Below, piece by piece: positions 1 to 5,487 of a DNA stretch of 5,594 nucleotides. Position numbers and translations under genes: made by a program. The notes beneath the pieces were generated by a model. That model searched no databases and had not been told where the DNA came from. It was given only the letters and a program-made list of their open reading frames with translations. Position 1 is the stretch's first letter. Each line of letters starts with the position of its first letter. This DNA comes from Pseudomonadota bacterium (GTDB lineage Bacteria > Pseudomonadota > Alphaproteobacteria > Rhizobiales > Beijerinckiaceae): assembly GCA_023452965.1 (NCBI GenBank), contig JAEXUU010000497.1, positions 1 to 5,594 on the forward strand, written 5' to 3'.

Positions 1-1165
1 GGGCGACGCCGCTTTCGAGCAGGGGCTTGCGGTATCTCGCATAGGCGCCGTGGACTGCGACCACGGCGGTCGCGGCGAGCGAGTTGGTCAGCACCGAGAT
101 CTTCACGCCTCGCCGGGCGAGGGCGGCAAAGGCCGAAGCGCCCTTCCTGCCGGGAATGAAATAGGGCGAGGTGATGTTGAGCTCGTTGCGGGCGGCGGAG
201 AGCGCGCGCAGGAGACGCCCGGCCAGCCAGCCGGTGCCGCGCGGATCCCAGGCTTTCGCCGGCGGGTCGGAGACGACCTCGACCTCGGCGCTCCAGAGCA
301 GGGAGCGGCCGGCCTCGGGCAGCACGTTCGCCTCCTTGCGCTCGGCGAGATTGGTCAGGAAGGGCGCAGCGTTGAGCAGGCGACGCGACGGCCGCCTTGC
401 CTGGCTCGCGAGCCTGCGGCGCAGCTTCGAGCGGCTGAGCGAGCAGAGCGGGATCACCGCGGGACTGTTCCAGAAATCGTCGAAGATGCGCTCGGCCTGT
501 GGCACGGCCTCGCCGACCAGCAGAACGTCGAGGTCGTGGAAGTTGGCGGTGCGTGAGGCGTCGAAATAGGCATCGCCGATATTGCGCCCGCCGATGATGG
601 CGATCCGGCCATCGGCGATCCAGGCCTTGTTGTGCATCCGCCGTGTCGCCTTGAAAGCGCGCAGCGCCAGCTCGATCCCGCGCCGCAGGGAGCTGGAGCG
701 GTTGCGGCTCGGGTTGAACAGGCGGACCTCGATGTTCGGGTGGCGGTCGAGCCCGAGATAGCTCGCATCGTCGCCGCGCGTATTGATATCGTCGATCAGC
801 AGGCGCACGCGCACGCCGCGATCGGCGGCGGCGATCACCTCGCGGGCGAGCAGCCCGCCGGTCAGGTCGTCGAGCCAGTAATAGTACTGCAGATCGAGGC
901 TGCGTCCGGCATTGCGCGCGGCGAAGGCGCGCACGGCGAAGGCCTGGAGATTGTCGGCGACCAGCAGCAGGCCGCTCTGGTTCGGATGGTCGCGCAGCAG
1001 CAGTGCAACCGCACGGTCGAGAGCGGTTTCCTCATCGGAAACGGGCAGCGCCATGGTCGGCGCGCCGCGTGCCCGGCGGCTGAAGCGGCCATAGGAATAG
1101 ATGGCGGCCAGCGACGAGAGGACGAACAGCGTCACGCCGAACAGCACGATCTCGAAAATGTGCAT
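1..1165 (-). CDS. Phospholipase D superfamily protein, cardiolipin synthase (ClsB/ClsC)-like, partial at the left edge
   Basis: This gene reads leftward and is still open at position 1, so the C-terminus lies outside the window; 388 codons are visible. Residues 2-22 form one hydrophobic segment (HIFEIVLFGVTLFVLSSLAA), which is a likely N-terminal membrane anchor. A SLDLQYYYWLDDLTG stretch near residue 105 is typical of the family. The first HKD motif is intact: H178, K180 and D185 in HNKAWIADGRIAIIGGRN. Further on, near residues 320-350, comes NITSPYFIPG followed by RRGVKISVLTNSLAAT, also typical of bacterial cardiolipin synthases. The second HKD motif should lie just beyond the window, since family members are about 470-520 residues. 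Known relatives transfer phosphatidyl groups between phospholipids at the inner membrane; the exact substrate here is inferred. The start at 1165 has AGGAGG only 2 bases upstream. In-frame ATGs at 1192 and 1195 are alternatives without a clear ribosome binding site. Confidence 0.9.
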   Translation of the reverse strand, partial: MHIFEIVLFGVTLFVLSSLAAIYSYGRFSRRARGAPTMALPVSDEETALDRAVALLLRDHPNQSGLLLVADNLQAFAVRAFAARNAGRSLDLQYYYWLDDLTGGLLAREVIAAADRGVRVRLLIDDINTRGDDASYLGLDRHPNIEVRLFNPSRNRSSSLRRGIELALRAFKATRRMHNKAWIADGRIAIIGGRNIGDAYFDASRTANFHDLDVLLVGEAVPQAERIFDDFWNSPAVIPLCSLSRSKLRRRLASQARRPSRRLLNAAPFLTNLAERKEANVLPEAGRSLLWSAEVEVVSDPPAKAWDPRGTGWLAGRLLRALSAARNELNITSPYFIPGRKGASAFAALARRGVKISVLTNSLAATAVVAVHGAYARYRKPLLESGVA

Positions 1166-1211
1166 TTCCTCCTGCCGCTTTACCTCTTCCATCATAACGG
1201 GCTATCGCCGA

Positions 1212-1237
1212 TGTCGTTCATTCTTTCGCGAACGACA
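1212..1237. promoter_or_regulatory. Perfect inverted repeat between the divergent genes, possible operator
   Basis: TGTCGTTC (1212-1219) and GAACGACA (1230-1237) are exact reverse complements separated by 10 bases. Equivalent positions in the two arms are 18 bp apart, close to two helical turns, a geometry that suits a dimeric DNA-binding protein. It lies about 47 bp upstream of the minus-strand start at 1165 and about 80 bp upstream of the plus-strand start at 1315, so it could affect both divergent genes. A hairpin in an RNA leader is the alternative. No regulator is identified. Confidence 0.4.
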
Positions 1238-1251
1238 GAACCTCGCCATGT

Positions 1252-1280
1252 TTGACGCATTGATCTCCTGCCGCCCTGCT
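1252..1280 (+). promoter_or_regulatory. Weak candidate promoter for the EEP-family gene
   Basis: TTGACG at 1252-1257 matches the sigma-70 -35 box in five of six bases. A 17-base spacer then leads to CCTGCT at 1275-1280, a poor -10 match. Transcription would begin near 1287, about 28 bases before the preferred ATG at 1315 and just past the alternative TTG start at 1285. The -10 element is unconvincing, so this rests mainly on position and the -35 box. Confidence 0.2.
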
Positions 1281-1314
1281 GCGATTGCGGCACGGCAGTT
1301 GCTTGCGACCGGCT

Positions 1315-2163
1315 ATGGAGATCGATGAAGTCATGCAGGATACGGAGCATCGCGGCCTGGCCCGGATTCGCCGGCTGCGCCCCGTCCGGATATCGACCTG
1401 GAGCCGGGATCGAGCGGGGAAGGCCCATGTCGGCAAGCCGCCGCGCAGCACGGATCTTCTGGTCGCCTCCTACAACATCCATAAGGCCGTCGGCCGCGAC
1501 CGGCGCTTCGCCCCCGAGCGCATCGTCGACGTGATCGACGAGATCGGCGCCGACATCATCGCGCTGCAGGAGGCCGACCAGCGCTTCGGCGAACGCGCCG
1601 GGCTGCTCGACCTCGAGGCGCTGAAGCGGCGTACCGGCCTGATCGCGGCGCCGGTGCAGGGCCGCGGCCATGGCTGGCACGGCAATGTCGTGCTGTTCCG
1701 CCCCGGCATCGTCACCGCGACGCGCGAGATCGTTCTGCCCGGCGTGGAGCCGCGCGGCGCCCTGATCGTCGATCTGACGCTGCCGGGAGGCGATGTCCGC
1801 ATCATCGGCGCGCATCTCGGCCTGCTGCGCCATTCGCGTTCGCGCCAGATCGAGACGCTGATCGCCGCCGCCAAGCCGACCGATGGTCGCCCTGTCTTCC
1901 TGATGGGTGATTTCAACGAATGGCGGGTCGGACGCCGCTCGGCGTTGCAGGGGCTTGCCCCGAAATTCGGTCCGCTCCAGGCGGCGATCCCGAGCTTTCC
2001 GGCGCGTTTCCCGTTGCTGGCGCTGGACCGGATCGTCGCCTATCCGGCCGACCTGATCGCCAGCGTCGAGCTGCACGATTCACCGCTGGCGCGTGTCGCC
2101 TCGGATCACCTGCCGATCAAGGCCTCGGTGCATCTGCTGTCGGAAGATCGCTCGCCGCATTGA
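1315..2163 (+). CDS. Endonuclease/exonuclease/phosphatase (EEP) family protein, YbhP-like
   Basis: This 282-residue protein carries the ordered EEP-fold metal and catalytic residues. They are N54 in VASYNIHKA, E86 in IIALQEAD, H167 in IIGAHLG, D199 and N201 in LMGDFNEW, D238 in LALDRIVAY, and D264-H265 in VASDHLPI. The EEP superfamily (DNase I, exonuclease III, inositol phosphatases, sphingomyelinases) hydrolyses phosphodiester or phosphomonoester bonds with a divalent metal. The substrate of this branch cannot be read from sequence. The domain begins near residue 45, after a basic, non-hydrophobic N-terminal stretch with no signal peptide or membrane segment. The start is uncertain: ATG at 1315 is preferred, with TTG 1285 and ATG 1333 in frame, and none has a good Shine-Dalgarno. 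The divergent neighbour is a cardiolipin synthase-like protein. The same families pair in E. coli as clsB-ybhP, hinting at a lipid phosphodiester substrate (inference). Confidence 0.88.
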   Translation: MEIDEVMQDTEHRGLARIRRLRPVRISTWSRDRAGKAHVGKPPRSTDLLVASYNIHKAVGRDRRFAPERIVDVIDEIGADIIALQEADQRFGERAGLLDLEALKRRTGLIAAPVQGRGHGWHGNVVLFRPGIVTATREIVLPGVEPRGALIVDLTLPGGDVRIIGAHLGLLRHSRSRQIETLIAAAKPTDGRPVFLMGDFNEWRVGRRSALQGLAPKFGPLQAAIPSFPARFPLLALDRIVAYPADLIASVELHDSPLARVASDHLPIKASVHLLSEDRSPH

Positions 2164-2192
2164 GAGCAGGGGCCGCGGTGTCACGGTCCAGA

Positions 2193-2315
2193 TCAGCGTG
2201 AGTTCTGTCCGCGGCGCGGGCTCGGCCTGTCCGCGGCATGCTCATCGCGTGTCCAGCGCAGGAAGGCCGACAGGCGCAACAGGCTCTGCTTGGTCAGGTG
2301 CAGGATGACGTACAT
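2193..2315 (-). CDS. Possible small protein of 40 residues, function unknown
   Basis: An ATG at 2315 opens a 40-codon frame ending in TGA at 2193-2195. A GGAG sits 7 bases upstream of the ATG, at good spacing. The protein begins MYVILHLTKQSLLRLSAFLR, which could form an amphipathic or weakly membrane-associated helix with Lys and Arg on one side. It ends in a polar Arg/Pro-rich tail. I do not recognise a family. The frame is convergent with the EEP-family gene, ending 30 bases past that gene's stop. It is short enough to arise by chance in GC-rich DNA, and the 11-bp direct repeat falls inside its 3' half. The ribosome binding site and hydrophobic pattern are the only positive evidence. Confidence 0.35.
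   Translation of the reverse strand: MYVILHLTKQSLLRLSAFLRWTRDEHAADRPSPRRGQNSR
2205..2237. repeat. 11-bp direct repeat pair
   Basis: CTGTCCGCGGC occurs exactly at 2205-2215 and again at 2227-2237, a spacing of 22 bp. The spacing is not a multiple of three, so the copies encode different residues in the overlapping small ORF (AADR versus RRGQ). This suggests a DNA-level repeat or a local duplication rather than a protein repeat. Each copy contains the palindrome CCGCGG. Chance is possible in DNA this GC-rich. Confidence 0.45.
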
Positions 2316-2340
2316 CGCGGGTCTCCAAACGGCGACGAGC

Positions 2341-2364
2341 CCACGATAGCATCGTGGTGCTTTT
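2341..2364 (+). terminator. Compact hairpin with short T run, possible terminator of the EEP gene
   Basis: CCACGAT (2341-2347) and ATCGTGG (2351-2357) form a perfect 7-bp stem with a 3-base AGC loop. TGC and then TTTT follow at 2361-2364. Read on the plus strand this resembles a weak intrinsic terminator about 180 bases after the EEP gene stop. Read on the minus strand it would lie in the leader of the small ORF, 26 bases before its start codon. The stem is only moderately GC-rich and the T run is short and offset. Confidence 0.35.
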
Positions 2365-2512
2365 AGCGTTGTTGACGCGGCGCAAGCTGCTCCGACAAAT
2401 CCCCGCGAACGCCCGGCTCAGGACCGAGGCGTTGCCCTGATCATCCGCGGTCAGACCCCTGCAGGTCAATGAAACCGGCTTTCAAAGATCGACGCGAAGC
2501 CGAGAAAACGTT

Positions 2513-2537
2513 CTTCCGGAGCGTAGGACTCCGAAAG
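2513..2537 (-). terminator. Hairpin followed by a T run, distal terminator candidate of the TRAP operon
   Basis: On the minus strand CTTTCGGAG (2537-2529) can pair with CTCCGGAAG (2521-2513), a 9-bp stem containing one G-U pair and a 7-base loop. AACGTTTTCTC follows, giving a TTTT run 4 bases past the stem. This fits an imperfect intrinsic terminator about 70 bases beyond the dctP stop codon. Confidence 0.45.
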
Positions 2538-2547
2538 AGAATGCTGA

Positions 2548-2572
2548 CCGCGCCCCCGGCAAAGGGGCGCGG
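2548..2572 (-). terminator. Strong GC-rich hairpin downstream of dctP
   Basis: The arms CCGCGCCCC and GGGGCGCGG pair perfectly over 9 bp (2548-2556 with 2564-2572) around a 7-base loop. The hairpin lies about 30 bases past the dctP stop in the direction of transcription. On the minus strand it is followed by TCAGCATTCTCTTT, pyrimidine-rich but without a clean T run. It may act as a terminator with the next hairpin or protect the 3' end of the operon mRNA from exonucleases. Confidence 0.5.
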
Positions 2573-2602
2573 CATTTGGCGGCGAGGCCAGGCGGGCTCG
2601 CC

Positions 2603-3598
2603 TCAGACGGCGGCCTTCTTGATCGCGTCGAGCGTCTCGCTGCCGAACTTGCCGACGAAATCCTTCTCGACCTCGGCGGTCACGATCTTGGCGAAGGAAT
2701 CGCGATCGGGGGTCTCGACGGCCTGCATGCCGGCCTTCTTGAGGGCGGCGAGGCTCGATCCCTCGGTATCCTCGTTCATCTGGCGCTGGATGCCGGCGAT
2801 CTCGACTGCGATCGTCGGCAGCATCGCCTGGATGTCGGCCGGCATCGCGTCGAACTTGGTCTTGTTCATCACCACCGGCCCGGTGGTGAAGGCGTGGCGC
2901 GTCAGCGAGAGATGCTTCTGCACCTCGTTGAACTTGGCGTTGAGGATCAGCGTCACCGGGTTTTCCTGGCCGTCGACGGCGCCGGTCTCCAGTGCCGTGA
3001 ACAGCTCGGTGAAGGCCATCGGGGTCGGCACCGCGCCGAGCAGCTGGAAGGCCTTGATATGGGCCGGATTCGGCGTGGTGCGGATCTTCAGGCCCTTTAT
3101 GTCGGCGGCGGTCGCGACCGGGCGGCGGTTGTTGGTCAGGTTGCGCCAGCCGATCTCCCAGGTGGCGAGGGCCTTGAGGTTCGAGCCCTCGAGCTCCTTG
3201 CGCAGGCCGTCGCCGATCGGCCCGTCCATGACGATCGCCGCATGCTTGCGGCTCTGGATCAGGAAGGGCAGGTCCAGCACGTTGAGCTTGGGCGCGAGCC
3301 CGGTGAAGAACGGATTGCCGGTCAGGCAGATGTCGAGCGAGCCGCCGCGCACGGCGCTGATCGTCTGCGCGTCGGAGCCGAGCGCGCCATTGGCGAAGAC
3401 CTGGACCTCGTAGCGGCCCTGGCTCTTGGCCTTGACCTGCTCGGCGAAGAGCAGCGCGGCCTTGTGCCAGCTATCGGCTTCGGGGTGAGGGTGGGCGAAG
3501 CGCAGCTTCGTTGTCTGCGCCAGCGCCGGGCGGCCGATGGCGAACAGGGCGATGCCGGCGCCGGCACCGGTGAGGGCGGTCCTGCGGGTGATGCTCAT
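2603..3598 (-). CDS. dctP: TRAP transporter periplasmic solute-binding protein (DctP family)
   Basis: This complete 331-residue protein captures an organic anion in the periplasm and delivers it to the DctQM membrane complex. The N-terminus has a twin arginine (TRRTALTG), a hydrophobic core and an ALA cleavage site after residue 27, so export may be by Tat or Sec. The mature protein starts QTTKLRFAHPHPEADSWHKA, the usual opening of DctP proteins. Family hallmarks include the segment GLKIRTTPNP (169-178), where R173 corresponds to the conserved carboxylate-binding arginine. AVDGQENP (207-214) is the conserved region preceding the second lobe. The length matches the family norm of about 330. 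It is the last gene of the operon, 63 bp after dctM, and has its own strong AAGGAGG (3607-3613) 8 bases before the ATG. Its ligand cannot be named from sequence; a carboxylate is expected from the conserved arginine. Confidence 0.95.
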   Translation of the reverse strand: MSITRRTALTGAGAGIALFAIGRPALAQTTKLRFAHPHPEADSWHKAALLFAEQVKAKSQGRYEVQVFANGALGSDAQTISAVRGGSLDICLTGNPFFTGLAPKLNVLDLPFLIQSRKHAAIVMDGPIGDGLRKELEGSNLKALATWEIGWRNLTNNRRPVATAADIKGLKIRTTPNPAHIKAFQLLGAVPTPMAFTELFTALETGAVDGQENPVTLILNAKFNEVQKHLSLTRHAFTTGPVVMNKTKFDAMPADIQAMLPTIAVEIAGIQRQMNEDTEGSSLAALKKAGMQAVETPDRDSFAKIVTAEVEKDFVGKFGSETLDAIKKAAV

Positions 3599-3606
3599 GA
3601 TGGCGT

Positions 3607-3613
3607 CCTCCTT
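3607..3613 (-). promoter_or_regulatory. Strong Shine-Dalgarno of dctP
   Basis: AAGGAGG lies 8 bases upstream of the dctP ATG, in an adenine- and cytosine-rich, apparently unstructured leader between dctM and dctP. It is the best ribosome binding site in the window. It supports independent translation of the binding protein, usually needed in excess over the membrane subunits. Confidence 0.75.
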
Positions 3614-3661
3614 GTGTGGTTTTGTCGTCGTCTTGTTCTGTCGTCGGGTGTGGCAGGCGCG

Positions 3662-4945
3662 TTAGCGCCCGTAGAACCATCGGGCCGGCACGGTGACGAT
3701 CTCCGGCACGAGGATCAGCAGCAGCAGCACCGCGCATTGCGAGAGCAGGAACGGCATCACGCCGCGGATCACCTTGTCCATCGGGATGCGCCCGACGGCG
3801 CAGACCACGTTCAGCACGACGCCGACCGGCGGCGTCAGCAGGCCGATGGCGTTGTTCATGATGAACATCACGCCGAAATAGACCGGGTCGATGCCGGCCT
3901 GTTTGACGATCGGCATCAGCACCGGCGTCAGGATCAGCACGGTCGGGATGAAATCGAGCGCCGTGCCGACGACGATGACGAGCAGCATCATCGCCATCAT
4001 GAGCAGCAGCTTCGACTCGATCAGCGGGCCGAGGATGCCGGCGACCTGGCCGGGGATGTCGGCGATGGTGATGAGCCAGGCCGAGACCATCGCGGCCGCG
4101 ACCAGGAACATCACCGCCGCCGAGGTCTTCAGCGCGGAAAGCAGGGCCGGACGCAGATGCGCGATCTTGAGCTCGCGATAGATGAAGGCGCCGACAAAGC
4201 CGGCATAGACGGCCGCGACCACGGCGGCCTCCGTCGGCGTGAAGGCGCCGGCCTTCATGCCGCCGATGATGAGGAAGGGCAGGCCGAGGGCCCAGAGTCC
4301 GTCGAGCAGCGCCTTGCCGACCTCGCGGCTGCTGGCGCGTTGCACGCGCGCCGCCGGCTCGTCGCGGGCCACGACGTACCAGGTGATGAACAGCGCCAGC
4401 GCCATCAGCAGGCCGGGGACGATGCCGGCGATGAACAACCGCGTGATCGAGACGCCGGCCGCGACGCCGAAGACGACGAAGCCGATCGAGGGGGGGATCA
4501 CCGGCGCGATGATGCCGCCTGCCGAGATCAGCCCGGCCGCGCGCGGCAGATTGTACCCGGCCTGCCGCATCATCGGCAGCAGGATGGCGGCCAGCGCGGC
4601 GGTGTCGGCGACGGCCGAGCCGGAAATGCTCGCCATCACCAGCGCAGCGATGACCGCGACATAGCCGAGCCCGCCCCGGACATGCCCGACCAGCGTCACC
4701 GCGAGCGCGATGATGCGTTTTGACAGGCCGCCGGCATTCATCAGCTCGCCTGCGAGCATGAAGAAGGGCACCGCCATCAGCGGGAAGGAATCGGCGCCGC
4801 CGACGAGGTTCTGCGCCAGGATCTGGGCGTCGAAGGTGTCGAGCTGGAGCATCAGTGCGACGCCGCAGACCAGCAGGGCGAGGGCGATCGGCATGCCCAG
4901 CGCCATGGCGCCGAGCAGCGAACCGAGGAAAACGAAGACCGTCAC
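3662..4945 (-). CDS. dctM: TRAP transporter large membrane subunit (DctM family)
   Basis: This 427-residue integral inner-membrane protein is the ion-coupled translocation subunit of the TRAP transporter. It has about a dozen hydrophobic segments spread over its whole length, as usual for DctM (about 425-440 residues). Recognisable family blocks are PFFMLAGELMNAGGLSKRI (60-78), SISGSAVADTAALAAILLP (106-124), GGIIAPVIPPSI (143-154), FTPTEAAVVAAVYA (235-248), and the C-terminal half motif DFIPTVLILTPVLMPI (331-346). The last of these is followed by NNAIGLLTPPVGVVLN (364-379). The two PP-containing re-entrant segments correspond to the pseudo-symmetric halves of the transport core. The start codon is GTG at 4945 and overlaps the dctQ stop by four bases (GTGA). 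GAGGAG at 4954-4959 lies 8 bases upstream inside dctQ. This indicates translational coupling with dctQ. Confidence 0.96.
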   Translation of the reverse strand: MTVFVFLGSLLGAMALGMPIALALLVCGVALMLQLDTFDAQILAQNLVGGADSFPLMAVPFFMLAGELMNAGGLSKRIIALAVTLVGHVRGGLGYVAVIAALVMASISGSAVADTAALAAILLPMMRQAGYNLPRAAGLISAGGIIAPVIPPSIGFVVFGVAAGVSITRLFIAGIVPGLLMALALFITWYVVARDEPAARVQRASSREVGKALLDGLWALGLPFLIIGGMKAGAFTPTEAAVVAAVYAGFVGAFIYRELKIAHLRPALLSALKTSAAVMFLVAAAMVSAWLITIADIPGQVAGILGPLIESKLLLMMAMMLLVIVVGTALDFIPTVLILTPVLMPIVKQAGIDPVYFGVMFIMNNAIGLLTPPVGVVLNVVCAVGRIPMDKVIRGVMPFLLSQCAVLLLLILVPEIVTVPARWFYGR

Positions 4946-5487
4946 CGCCGCTTCTCCTCGGCCTGATGCGCCTCGAAGGCGGTCAGCTCTTCCGATTCAG
5001 CCCCGAAGATCAGCTCGGAATCCGGCATGCGGCCGGTCAGCAGGCGCGCCAGCGCGATCAGGTTGAGCGCCGCGATGCCGAGCCCGCCGGCCAGCCCGGC
5101 GAAATAGGTCACGGCCACGGGCACGCCGGTGACCGGCGCATGATTGTCGAGATTGATCACCGCCTGCTGCCAGCAGCCGATGATCAGCAGCGCCATGCAC
5201 AGCAGCGACAGCCCCTCGACTGCGAGCCGGCACCACCAGCGGCCATTGCGGCCCAGCATGGTGACGACCGTGGTCATGCCGAGATGCTGGCCGTCCTTGG
5301 CGACGAGGAAGGCGCCGCCGAAGGTCAGCCAGACGAAGACCATCCGGGAGACCTCCTCCGACATGATGATGCCGGAGTTGAAGCCGTAGCGCAGCACGAC
5401 ATTGCCGAAGACCATCGCGATCATCACGACGAAGCCTGCGATCAGCAGGTCCTCGGTGATCCGGAGCAGCGCGGCACGTAATTTCAT
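4942..5487 (-). CDS. dctQ: TRAP transporter small membrane subunit (DctQ family)
   Basis: This 181-residue protein is the four-helix membrane partner of DctM, binding it in the inner membrane and helping to dock the solute-binding protein. Hydrophobic segments fall near residues 14-31, 48-64, 88-106 and 124-149. The family signature runs from NVVLRY (29-34) through MSEEVSRMVFVWLTFGGA (42-59) to AKDGQHLGM (63-71), with E44, E45 and R48 conserved. The C-terminal tail (152-181) is charged and cytoplasmic-looking, rich in Glu. The ATG at 5487 overlaps the stop of the upstream amidohydrolase-like gene as ATGA. A GGAG lies 7 bases before it, within that gene. DctQ proteins are poorly conserved overall, but position and motif together leave little doubt. 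Confidence 0.94.
   Translation of the reverse strand: MKLRAALLRITEDLLIAGFVVMIAMVFGNVVLRYGFNSGIIMSEEVSRMVFVWLTFGGAFLVAKDGQHLGMTTVVTMLGRNGRWWCRLAVEGLSLLCMALLIIGCWQQAVINLDNHAPVTGVPVAVTYFAGLAGGLGIAALNLIALARLLTGRMPDSELIFGAESEELTAFEAHQAEEKRR
4954..4959 (-). promoter_or_regulatory. Shine-Dalgarno supporting the GTG start of dctM
   Basis: GAGGAG lies inside the end of dctQ, 8 bases upstream of a GTG codon that overlaps the dctQ TGA. It decides the dctM start, because the encoded MTVFVFLGSLLGAM is the usual DctM opening and no in-frame ATG fits better. Confidence 0.65.

Larger units (their letters stand above)
2164..2602. other. Intergenic stretch without a recognised large gene
   Basis: These 439 bases separate the plus-strand EEP gene from the end of the minus-strand TRAP operon, so both flanking genes converge on it. 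It holds one possible small minus-strand ORF, an 11-bp direct repeat, a 7-bp-stem hairpin with a short T run, a promoter-like TTGACG-17-ACAAAT on the plus strand, and three hairpins next to the dctP stop. Nothing resembling a tRNA, an insertion sequence end or a known riboswitch was seen. Confidence 0.6.

Noticed and set aside
454..1092. Shorter minus-strand frames of 104 and 76 codons and a plus-strand frame of 207 codons at 632-1255
   Set aside because: All overlap the PLD-like gene in wrong frames. The correct minus-strand frame is continuous from 1165 to the left edge and contains the HKD motif.
1268..1300. CTGCCG / CGGCAG inverted repeat upstream of the EEP gene
   Set aside because: The arms are only 6 bp with a long loop and poor internal pairing, as expected by chance at this GC content.
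1192..2076. Minus-strand open frame of 294 codons opposite the EEP gene
   Set aside because: The plus strand holds every EEP catalytic motif in one frame, while this frame has a low-complexity Arg/Ala/Asp composition and no recognisable domain.
2469..2605. Plus-strand frame starting MKPAFKDRREAEKTF as a possible small gene
   Set aside because: It has no ribosome binding site and runs through the hairpins and on antisense into dctP without a stop, so it does not look like a separate gene.
2576..4723. Very long plus-strand open frame (715 codons) rich in Asp, His, Arg, Gly and Gln
   Set aside because: It lies antisense to dctP and dctM, which have strong family motifs, start sites and operon structure. 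Its repetitive charged composition is what the complement of GC-rich hydrophobic codons gives.
4855..5481. Plus-strand frame of 208 codons
   Set aside because: It is antisense to dctQ and the start of dctM and is rich in Asp, His, Gln and Arg with no domain. It is a GC-rich shadow.
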